Assembly: GCF_001571145.1 (NCBI RefSeq)
Contig: NZ_BCTF01000009.1
Span: forward strand, 62,001 to 126,000
Source: Hydrogenophaga flava NBRC 102514
GTDB lineage: Bacteria > Pseudomonadota > Gammaproteobacteria > Burkholderiales > Burkholderiaceae_C
DNA length: 64,000 bases
Reading direction: 5' to 3'
Both the position numbers and the translations under genes were made by a program. Positions 35,756-42,987 of this stretch are shown in pieces; the stretch's first letter is position 1, and the number at the start of each line of letters is the position of its first letter. The notes under the pieces were generated by a model that ran no database searches, was not told the origin of the DNA, and saw only the letters and a list, made by a program, of their open reading frames with translations.

Positions 35756-36657
35756 AACGAGGGTTCACCCGCCGGTCGGGTCTTGAAGCGCTTGTGCACC
35801 CAGTAGTACTGCTCGGGTGTTTCATCGATCCACTCCTGCAACTGCCGGTTCATGCGCGCGGTGTCGGCCACCACGTCCTCGGTCGGAAAGTCCTGCCAGG
35901 GCGGCAGCACCGTGATGTCGTAGCCCTCCGGCGTCAGGCGGCTCAGGATGGGCAGCACGCGAGCACCTCCCATGCGCGCAAAGCGCGAGAGCGAGGGAAT
36001 CGTCGCCGCCGTCACCCCATAAAACGGCACAAACACCGAATCGCGGGGCCCATAGTCCATGTCAGGCAGCATGTACAGCGGCTCCCCGGCCCGCAGTGCG
36101 TTCACCAGCGCCTTGAGCCCGGCGCTCTTGGCCACGATGTGCGGCTCGCCGAAGCGGCGCCGGCCTTCGGCCATCCACTGGTCCATCACCGGGTTGCGCT
36201 GGCGGGCGTACAGGCCACAGAAGCGGCGCTCCACATGGGCCGTCAGCCCGATCCAGCCCGCGTCCATGCCGACAAAATGCGGCGCGAACAGCAGTGTCGG
36301 GGCCGTGCTCTGCAGTTCGTGCACCGCACCCCGCAGGCGCAGGCGGCTGCGGACCTGCTCCGGGTGTCCCTCCCACAGCCAGCCCCGGTCCAGCCAGGCC
36401 TGGGCAAACAGCACGAAATGCTGGCGCACCATGCGCCGGCGCTGCGCGGCGTCCTGCTGGGGAAAACAGAGCCCGAGGTTGATCTCGGCGATGCGGCGGC
36501 GGCGCCCCACCAGGGCGTACAGCAGCCATCCGAGCACCGCGCCCAACCCTCGCAGCCAGGACAGCGGCAGGTGGCGGGTGATGCGCAACATGCCCAGCAC
36601 CGCCAGGCTCAGCAAGGTTTTCAGGATCGGGCCGCGCGAAGGCGAAGAAGCGGTCAT
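35746..36657 (-). CDS. LpxL/HtrB-family lipid A acyltransferase
   Basis: The 303-residue inner-membrane enzyme belongs to the LpxL/LpxM family that adds secondary acyl chains to Kdo2-lipid A. One N-terminal membrane helix is followed by the catalytic HX4D motif in APHFVGMDAGW, then RRFGEPHIVAKSAG and the MLPDMDYGPRDSVFVPFYG segment. The ATG at 36657 overlaps the preceding stop by four bases and is preferred over an upstream one (36747) inside that gene. It is the second of two tandem acyltransferases, so the two probably add different chains; which does what cannot be told. Confidence 0.92.
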   Translation of the reverse strand: MTASSPSRGPILKTLLSLAVLGMLRITRHLPLSWLRGLGAVLGWLLYALVGRRRRIAEINLGLCFPQQDAAQRRRMVRQHFVLFAQAWLDRGWLWEGHPEQVRSRLRLRGAVHELQSTAPTLLFAPHFVGMDAGWIGLTAHVERRFCGLYARQRNPVMDQWMAEGRRRFGEPHIVAKSAGLKALVNALRAGEPLYMLPDMDYGPRDSVFVPFYGVTAATIPSLSRFARMGGARVLPILSRLTPEGYDITVLPPWQDFPTEDVVADTARMNRQLQEWIDETPEQYYWVHKRFKTRPAGEPSFYR

Positions 36658-37634
36658 GTGGAGCGCTCGGCCTCCAGCCGTGCCGAATGGCTGACGCCGG
36701 ACGGCGACTTGTAGCGGTCGTAGGACCAGAGGTACTGGGCTGGACACTCCCGCACCAGGGACTCCATGGCGAGATTGATCTGGTGCGCCGCATCCTGCGG
36801 GTCCGCCGACAGCTGACCACCCGCTTCAGGGCGGAAAGGCCGCAGGCGCACCCGGTAGCCGCGCCCCCAGGACAGGCGTTCGCCCCAGATGAGCAACACG
36901 CGGGCCCCCGCTGTCAGCGCCAGCCGGGCCGAGAGGGTCATGGTGTAGGCGTCACGGCCGAAGAAAGGCGCCCAGACCCCCTGCCCTTCGGGCGGCACCT
37001 GGTCGGGCAACAGCCCTACCCCCTGGTGCTGCTTAAGGGCCTTGATCAGCTGCTTGACGCCCGCGAGCGTGGTCGGTGCGGTCAATAGGCCGGGTCGGCT
37101 GCGGGCCTGCTCCATGATTTCGCGCAGCCAGGGCTGGCGCGCCGGGCGGTACAGCACGGTCACCGGCATGCGGTCGCCGAAATGCTGGGCAAACAGCTGC
37201 GCGGTGACTTCGAAACACCCGAGGTGCGGGGTCAGGAACAGGACGCCATTGCCCTCGGCAATGGCCTGTTCGATGAGCTCCCGGCCTTCCCACTCCAGAT
37301 GCACGGGTGCCCCCAGCCACAGGCGCGGCAGCTCGGTGACCATCTTGCCCGCCTCCGCCACCGAGGCGAGCGCAACCGACCGGGGGAAACCGGCCTGCGC
37401 TGCGTGGCTGAACAGGGTGCGCCGGTAGCGACCGGACAGGGCAAAACTCAGCCAGCCCAACAGCCAGCCAAGGCCATGCAGCAGTGGCAGCGGCAGGCGC
37501 GAAAGAAACCGGAACAGGAGTGGATACAAAGCCGTCAAACCAACAAGAAGGCGGGTCTCGCCACCGCTTTTGAGTGCATCTCCGGGCGTCTTCAACACGC
37601 GGCCGCCATGCGGATGGGCGTAAAATCCGCCCAT
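36654..37634 (-). CDS. second LpxL-type lysophospholipid/lipid A acyltransferase
   Basis: This 326-residue relative of LpxL carries the HX4E variant of the catalytic motif in LTPHLGCFEVTAQ and the VGLLPDQVPPEGQGVWAPFFG substrate segment. An N-terminal hydrophobic helix (residues 30-66) anchors it. The only ATG is at 37634, but it lies inside the probable metK promoter/operator. A GTG or TTG start further in (for example at residues 14 or 30) is therefore possible. It is coupled to the downstream acyltransferase by an ATGA overlap and diverges from metK. Confidence 0.88.
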   Translation of the reverse strand: MGGFYAHPHGGRVLKTPGDALKSGGETRLLVGLTALYPLLFRFLSRLPLPLLHGLGWLLGWLSFALSGRYRRTLFSHAAQAGFPRSVALASVAEAGKMVTELPRLWLGAPVHLEWEGRELIEQAIAEGNGVLFLTPHLGCFEVTAQLFAQHFGDRMPVTVLYRPARQPWLREIMEQARSRPGLLTAPTTLAGVKQLIKALKQHQGVGLLPDQVPPEGQGVWAPFFGRDAYTMTLSARLALTAGARVLLIWGERLSWGRGYRVRLRPFRPEAGGQLSADPQDAAHQINLAMESLVRECPAQYLWSYDRYKSPSGVSHSARLEAERST

Positions 37635-37635
37635 C
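37613..37635 (+). promoter_or_regulatory. metK promoter -10 inside an 8-bp inverted repeat
   Basis: TAAAAT at 37621-37626 is a good -10 whose start site would be near 37633, exactly where the riboswitch begins. It sits in the seven-base spacer between GATGGGCG (37613-37620) and its perfect inverted copy CGCCCATC (37628-37635). No clear -35 is present. The geometry suggests a repressor operator or a cruciform/hairpin overlapping the promoter. Confidence 0.5.
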
Positions 37636-37720
37636 GCCGAGTTATTGAACTAATTGCGGGGCGATTCACAAATACCGCTAAAGCGTTCGCCGAACCCAGA
37701 AAGACCGGCAACGCCGGTTC
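37633..37720 (+). promoter_or_regulatory. SAM-II-type riboswitch in the metK leader
   Basis: The leader fits the SAM-II pseudoknot. P1 is ATCGCC (37633-37638) with GGCGAT (37660-37665). The 21-base loop contains ATTGAAC and ATTGC. Eleven bases with AAAT follow P1 and lead to GCTAAA (37677-37682), the same distance that I recall from known SAM-II aptamers. P2 can form between GCGG (37656-37659) and CCGC (37675-37678). As an expression platform, the P1 3' strand GGCGA can pair instead with TCGCC at 37687-37691, and ACCGGC/GCCGGT (37704-37718) forms a hairpin ahead of the GGAG ribosome site at 37730-37733. Ligand and switching direction are inferred from the family. Confidence 0.72.
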
Positions 37721-37738
37721 AAACATTCTGGAGTTTAT

Positions 37739-38917
37739 ATGGCGAACGACTTTCTCTTCACGTCCGAATCCGTCTCCGAAGGCCACCCCGACAAGGTCGC
37801 CGACCAGATCTCGGACGCCATCCTCGACGCGATCTTCAAGCAGGACCCGCGCTCGCGCGTGGCCGCCGAGACGCTGTGCAACACGGGCCTCGTGGTGCTG
37901 GCGGGTGAAATCACCACCAACGCCCACGTCGATTACATCCAGGTGGCGCGCGACACCATCAAGCGCATCGGCTACGACAACACCGAGTACGGCATCGACT
38001 ACAAGGGCTGCGCGGTCATGGTCTGCTACGACAAGCAGTCCAACGACATCGCCCAGGGCGTGGACCACGCCAGCGACGACCACCTGAACACCGGTGCCGG
38101 CGACCAGGGCCTGATGTTCGGCTACGCCTGCGACGAAACGCCCGAGCTGATGCCCGCGCCGATCTACTACGCGCACCGCCTGGTCGAGCGCCAGGCCCAG
38201 CTGCGCAAGGACGGACGCCTGCCCTTCCTGCGGCCCGATGCCAAGAGCCAGGTCACCATGCGCTACGTCGACGGCAAGCCGCACAGCATCGACACCGTGG
38301 TGCTGTCAAGCCAGCACGCGCCCGAGTGGAGCCTGGGCGACAAGATGAAGCCCGAGTTCAACGAGGCCATCATCGAAGAGATCATCAAGCCGGTGCTGCC
38401 CAAGGAATGGCTGCAGAACACCCGCTACCTGATCAACCCGACCGGCCGTTTCGTCGTTGGTGGCCCGCAGGGCGACTGCGGACTGACCGGACGCAAGATC
38501 ATTGTGGACACCTATGGCGGTGCCTGCCCCCATGGTGGCGGTGCCTTCTCGGGCAAGGATCCCTCCAAGGTCGACCGTTCCGCCGCCTACGCCGCGCGCT
38601 ACGTGGCCAAGAACGTGGTTGCCGCCGGCCTGGCGCGCCAGTGCCAGGTGCAGGTGGCCTACGCCATTGGTGTGGCCAAGCCGATGAACATCACGGTGTA
38701 CACCGAAGGCACCGGCAAGATCAGCGACGAGAAGCTCAGCGCCATCGTGGCCGAGGTGTTCGACCTGCGTCCGAAGGGCATCATCCAGATGCTGGACCTG
38801 CTGCGCCCGATCTACGAGAAGACCGCTGCCTACGGCCACTTCGGCCGCGAGGAGCCGGAGTTCAGCTGGGAACGCACCGACAAGGTGGAGGCGCTGCGCG
38901 CTGCCGCCGGCCTGTAA
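37739..38917 (+). CDS. metK: S-adenosylmethionine synthetase
   Basis: MetK makes SAM from methionine and ATP in the cytoplasm. The 392-residue protein has [20 protein letters not shown] near the N-terminus (methionine and ATP contacts), the [12 protein letters not shown] loop and the P-loop-like [24 protein letters not shown] site five bases upstream confirms the ATG. It is monocistronic, ending in an intrinsic terminator, and its leader holds a SAM-II-type element that would give product feedback. Confidence 0.98.
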   Translation: MANDFLFTSESVSEGHPDKVADQISDAILDAIFKQDPRSRVAAETLCNTGLVVLAGEITTNAHVDYIQVARDTIKRIGYDNTEYGIDYKGCAVMVCYDKQSNDIAQGVDHASDDHLNTGAGDQGLMFGYACDETPELMPAPIYYAHRLVERQAQLRKDGRLPFLRPDAKSQVTMRYVDGKPHSIDTVVLSSQHAPEWSLGDKMKPEFNEAIIEEIIKPVLPKEWLQNTRYLINPTGRFVVGGPQGDCGLTGRKIIVDTYGGACPHGGGAFSGKDPSKVDRSAAYAARYVAKNVVAAGLARQCQVQVAYAIGVAKPMNITVYTEGTGKISDEKLSAIVAEVFDLRPKGIIQMLDLLRPIYEKTAAYGHFGREEPEFSWERTDKVEALRAAAGL

Positions 38918-38938
38918 GTCCTTTGCCTTCCTCTCGAC

Positions 38939-38965
38939 AAAAGCCCCGCATCGCGGGGCTTTTTT
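38939..38965 (+). terminator. intrinsic terminator after metK
   Basis: AGCCCCGC and GCGGGGCT (38942-38949, 38953-38960) form an eight-base stem with a three-base loop, followed by six T residues. Confidence 0.93.
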
Positions 38966-39082
38966 ATGGTTCCAAGCGGCGGGCCACAGGTCCACAATGC
39001 CTGAAGTTTTCCGTCCGGTCGCCGATACGGATGGAACGGCAACTCATGCCTTTTGCAACGCCACGACCTGGAGCCTGGAACC

Positions 39083-41161
39083 ATGGAAACCCCTGTCTGC
39101 CCGGATCGGACCGACACCGCCAGTCCCGAACTTGAACGCCTGGTGGCTTTGCGCACGCAGGAGCTCAAGATCGCCCTGGAGCGTGCACAGTCGCTGTATG
39201 ACCAGGCCCCCTGCGGGTATTTGTCGCTGGACGCCGACCTGCGATTTGTCAACCTCAACCGCACACTGCTGGACTGGCTCGGCTACGAGCGCGAGGAACT
39301 GATCGACCAGCATCGCGACCTGGCGTCGCTGCTGGAGCCGGAGTGGACGGCGCTCATGCGCGTGCGCATGCAGCACCTGATCGACACGGGCCGCACCGAC
39401 CCGCTGGAACTGGAGGTTCGCCGCAAGGACGGCTCCCGCTTCCACGCACTGTGTTCCTCGACCTCGGTGGTCGATGCGCAAGGCCGCTTCCTCTACAGCA
39501 ACACCACGGTCACCGACATCAGCGAGCGCAAGGCGACAGAGCAGCGGCTGGCCGCGCACGACGCCTTCCTGCGCAGCATCACCGACCGCATCCCGACGCA
39601 CCTGGCCTACTACGACAAGGACCTGATCTGCCGGTTTGCCAACACCGCCCACGCGGCGCGCAGCGGCCGTCTGGTCAGCGAGATGGTGGGGGCCCACCTC
39701 AGCCAGCTGGTGGACCCCGAGCAGTTGCCGGACATCCTGCCGCACGTGGCCGATGCCCTGAACGGCCAGAAGCAGACCTTCGAGGCCGAGCGCACCGAAG
39801 CCGACGGCTCGCGCAGCTTCTACGAGATCCATTACATCCCCGACTTCCAGCTGGGCATCGTCGAAGGCATCTTCATCGAGCTGCACGACATCACCGAGCG
39901 CCGCCGCACCGAAGAGTTCGTGCTGGAGGCCAACCGCGACCTCGAAGAGCGCGTGCGCGAACGCACCGCCGAGCTGTTCCAGAGCGAGCAGCGCTACCGC
40001 CTGATGGTCGACGCCATCCAGGACCACTGCATCTACTTCGTCGACGAGTCCGGTGCCGTCACCGAATGGACCGAAAGCGCCCAGCGCCTGCACGGCTTCA
40101 CGCGCACCCAGATGATCGGCAAGCCCTACCTGCGGCTGCTGGCGGTGGACAACGCCGGAGAAGACGAGGTCGACCCGGCGCAGGTGCTGCGCCTGGCCAC
40201 GGCGCACGGCCAGTGGGAAACCCGCGGCTGGCGCCTGCGCGACGACGGCTCGCGCTTCTGGGCGCACACGGTGCTGACCGCGCTGCGCAACGAGGCCGGC
40301 GAGCTGCAGGGCCTGTCCTGCATCACGCGCGACATGACCGCCGCCAAGAGCCTGGAGGACGTGATGAACGACCTCAACAAGGAACTGGAAAAGCGCGTGG
40401 CCGAACGCACCCAGCAGCTGGTGGCGGCCAACAAGGACCTGGACGTGTTCTCGCACATGGTCTCGCACGACCTGCGCGCGCCACTGCGCCACATCAGCAG
40501 CTTCGTCACCCTGCTGCAAGAGCAGCTGGGCGAGGTCAAGGACCCGATCGCGCAGCAGTACCTGAACTCGATCAACAAGGCCAGCAAGCGCATGAGCCAC
40601 ATGATCGAAGGCCTGCTGGAATACGCCCGCCTCGGCCGCGTGGCCATCGAGGCCCAGCCGGTGCCGATGGCACCGCTGCTGGAGGGGCTGATCGCGCACC
40701 TGAAACAGGAAAGCCAGGGCCGCAATATCGAATGGGTGGTCGAGGACGACCTGCCGGTGGTGCGTGGCGACGCGATGCTGCTGGCCCAGGCCTTCGGCAA
40801 CCTGCTGAACAACTCGGTCAAGTACACGCGGCCGCGCGAGAAGGCGCACATCGAGGTCGGCTGGAAGATCAATCCCGTGGGCGGCCGCACTTTCTTCGTT
40901 CACGACAACGGCGTCGGCTTCGACCTGGAGAAGGCGCACAACCTGTTCGTGATGTTCCAGCGCCAGCACCACTCGATGGACTTCGAGGGCACGGGCACCG
41001 GCCTGGCGCTGTCGCAGCGCATCATCGAGCGCCACGGCGGCCGCATCTGGGCCGAAAGCGCGCCCGGCGAGGGCTGCACTTTCTACTTCACGCTGCCGTT
41101 CGATGGGCCCGAGCCCGAGATGGACTTTCCGAAGTCGTCGATGGCCGACCTGACGGTCTGA
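39083..41161 (+). CDS. soluble multi-PAS sensor histidine kinase
   Basis: The 692-residue cytoplasmic kinase has no membrane segment. It begins with a short coiled coil and three PAS domains follow (about residues 37-150, 160-275 and 305-420). The linkers repeat an RTxEL-type coiled coil (ALRTQELKIALERAQ, RERTAELFQSEQ and AERTQQLVAANKDLD). The dimerisation/phosphoacceptor helix has His462 in FSHMVSHDLRAPLRH. The ATPase has LLNNSVKYT (N box), HDNGVGFD (G1) and GTGTGLALSQRIIERHGG. All kinase residues are present. No response regulator is adjacent, so it is an orphan. The ATG at 39083 is chosen; one ten codons upstream is possible. Confidence 0.9.
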   Translation: METPVCPDRTDTASPELERLVALRTQELKIALERAQSLYDQAPCGYLSLDADLRFVNLNRTLLDWLGYEREELIDQHRDLASLLEPEWTALMRVRMQHLIDTGRTDPLELEVRRKDGSRFHALCSSTSVVDAQGRFLYSNTTVTDISERKATEQRLAAHDAFLRSITDRIPTHLAYYDKDLICRFANTAHAARSGRLVSEMVGAHLSQLVDPEQLPDILPHVADALNGQKQTFEAERTEADGSRSFYEIHYIPDFQLGIVEGIFIELHDITERRRTEEFVLEANRDLEERVRERTAELFQSEQRYRLMVDAIQDHCIYFVDESGAVTEWTESAQRLHGFTRTQMIGKPYLRLLAVDNAGEDEVDPAQVLRLATAHGQWETRGWRLRDDGSRFWAHTVLTALRNEAGELQGLSCITRDMTAAKSLEDVMNDLNKELEKRVAERTQQLVAANKDLDVFSHMVSHDLRAPLRHISSFVTLLQEQLGEVKDPIAQQYLNSINKASKRMSHMIEGLLEYARLGRVAIEAQPVPMAPLLEGLIAHLKQESQGRNIEWVVEDDLPVVRGDAMLLAQAFGNLLNNSVKYTRPREKAHIEVGWKINPVGGRTFFVHDNGVGFDLEKAHNLFVMFQRQHHSMDFEGTGTGLALSQRIIERHGGRIWAESAPGEGCTFYFTLPFDGPEPEMDFPKSSMADLTV

Positions 41162-41164
41162 GCA

Positions 41165-41181
41165 CCCGGCCCGCCGCCGGG
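41165..41181. other. hairpin between convergent kinase and GGDEF genes
   Basis: CCCGGC and GCCGGG can pair around a five-base loop in the 21-base gap between two convergent genes. Without a T-run it is at best a weak bidirectional terminator. Confidence 0.35.
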
Positions 41182-41182
41182 C

Positions 41183-42937
41183 TCAGATCTGAAGCGGCGG
41201 CTGCGAGAGGTGCAGCACCACCTTGCGCGGATCGTCGGAGAGGCGGTCCAGCGCCCGGTTCAGGCGCGCCAGCAGGCGCTCGTCGTCGAGCGCATCTTCC
41301 AGCGAGTCCTTGTCGTCCGGCGGGGTGCTGGACACCAGGCGGAAGCGCAGAGGCAGTTCGACGGGCAGGTTGGGCACCTTCTCCAGCCCCTTTGCCACCA
41401 CGTGCTGGCCCAGCAGCTTGAGCAGTTCGGGCTTCTGCGGACCTTCAATCAACATGGCAAAGCGGGTGTCCGAGATGCGGCACACCGTGTCCACGTCGCG
41501 CACCACACTGCTCAGGCGGGACGCTGCCACCACCAGCGCCCGGTCACCGGCCTCGCGCCCTTCGCGCGCCACGATGTCCGCGTGGTTGGACAGCTCCACC
41601 AGCATCACGCCGCAGCGGTGTCCTGAGCGGCGCGCCCGTTTGAGCGCGTCGCGCAGGCGCAGAAGCAGCACCGGCGTGATCGTCAGGCCCGTCAGCGGGT
41701 CGGTGCTTTCCATCGCGCGCAGCCGCGCCCGGTTCTCGCTGAAGTCCTTGGCCCGCCGGTGCAGGATGTAGAGCAGCAGCGGAATCTCGATCGCCGAGCC
41801 GATCAGCACGCCGTACTGCGTGGCAATGCTGTCGGGCAGCACGCCGGCGCTGCGCAGCGCCGGGAACGGGTAGCCCAGGTGGACCGGCAGGAAGCCCAGG
41901 AAGAGCCAGCCGGCGTAGGTCTCCCCCCGGCGCCAGGTCCAGATACAGAGCGCGATGCTCAGCACCACCGACAGCAGGCCATAAAGGTTGAGCAGCTTGA
42001 AGGCCAGCGGCGACAGCAGGGCCGCGTAGACCAGGGAATAGACCATGCCGAACAGCGACCAGGCCACCACGAAGCGGTCGACCCCCTGGGAATGGCGCGG
42101 CACCGCGCAGGCCTCGCGCACGAACCAGATGCCCGAACCGGTGAGCCAGAGCATGAAGAACGACGGCGCCAGGTCGTTCCAGGTCGCCCAATGGGGCCAG
42201 AAGAACAGCCCCCCGATACCGGTGAACGAGGCCTGGAAGCCCAGCATGGACGCCACGTAGAAACAGTAGGCGACAAAGGCACGGTCACCATACAGCCGGA
42301 CGTGAACCCAGCCCAGGAACAGCACCAGCAGCCCGAAACCGAGGTAGCCGCCGATGAACAGGAAGGTGGCGTAGCGCTTGGACTGCAGGTTCTCCTCGGT
42401 CAGCAACTGCAGCCGCGGGCTGGTGGGCGTCGGCGAGTTGGTCAGCCGCAGCCACAGCGGTTCGGTGAGCCCGGGGGTGACCGCAAACACAGGCGTCTGG
42501 TCGGGGTGGCTCCACTCGGCCACCGGCAGGTGGTCGCCGGCGCGCTGTTCGGTCCATCCCCCGTCCGCCCCGCGGGTGTAGAGGCGGGCGTCGTTGGTGA
42601 AGGCGGCGGCGGTCAGCAGCAGGTACCAGCGCCGCTCGGGGTCCAGATGGCCGGGCTCGATGCGCACCCACAGCGCCGACGAACCGAGCTCGAACGAGCG
42701 GTAGTGGTCCATCGACTCCCAGGTGCCCGGGGGTTCGGCAGCGACCTGGTCCACCGTGGCGCTGCCCAAGGTGTCGATCCAGAACCGCGTGGACAGGGTG
42801 ATGTCGCCCTCGCCCGGCACCTCATCGGCCCGGGCCGCGAGGGGCAGCAGCGCGGCCAGCACCAGCAGGCCCAGCAACACCATGTGCCAGCAGGCAGGGG
42901 CACAGATGCGGAGGCGGGCGATGGCGCAAGACGGCAT
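41183..42937 (-). CDS. 7TMR-DISM sensor protein with degenerate GGDEF domain
   Basis: From the ATG at 42937 the product is 584 residues. A signal peptide (MVLLGLLVLAALLPLAARA within residues 19-37) precedes a periplasmic DISMED2-type sensory domain. Seven membrane helices follow (about residues 190-400), then a GGDEF-fold domain starting ESTDPLTGL. The catalytic signature GG(D/E)EF is replaced by ISDTRF (in VCRISDTRFAML), and the usual N-D-x-D-x-F-K segment is also altered, so cyclic di-GMP synthesis is unlikely. It might bind nucleotide or act by protein contact. It converges with the histidine kinase gene and follows the CruF-MpaB gene by 50 bases. Confidence 0.85.
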   Translation of the reverse strand: MPSCAIARLRICAPACWHMVLLGLLVLAALLPLAARADEVPGEGDITLSTRFWIDTLGSATVDQVAAEPPGTWESMDHYRSFELGSSALWVRIEPGHLDPERRWYLLLTAAAFTNDARLYTRGADGGWTEQRAGDHLPVAEWSHPDQTPVFAVTPGLTEPLWLRLTNSPTPTSPRLQLLTEENLQSKRYATFLFIGGYLGFGLLVLFLGWVHVRLYGDRAFVAYCFYVASMLGFQASFTGIGGLFFWPHWATWNDLAPSFFMLWLTGSGIWFVREACAVPRHSQGVDRFVVAWSLFGMVYSLVYAALLSPLAFKLLNLYGLLSVVLSIALCIWTWRRGETYAGWLFLGFLPVHLGYPFPALRSAGVLPDSIATQYGVLIGSAIEIPLLLYILHRRAKDFSENRARLRAMESTDPLTGLTITPVLLLRLRDALKRARRSGHRCGVMLVELSNHADIVAREGREAGDRALVVAASRLSSVVRDVDTVCRISDTRFAMLIEGPQKPELLKLLGQHVVAKGLEKVPNLPVELPLRFRLVSSTPPDDKDSLEDALDDERLLARLNRALDRLSDDPRKVVLHLSQPPLQI

Positions 42938-42987
42938 GGCCGGATCGTAGCGGCTGCGCCGCGCAGATGTAACAAAGATCACACCAC

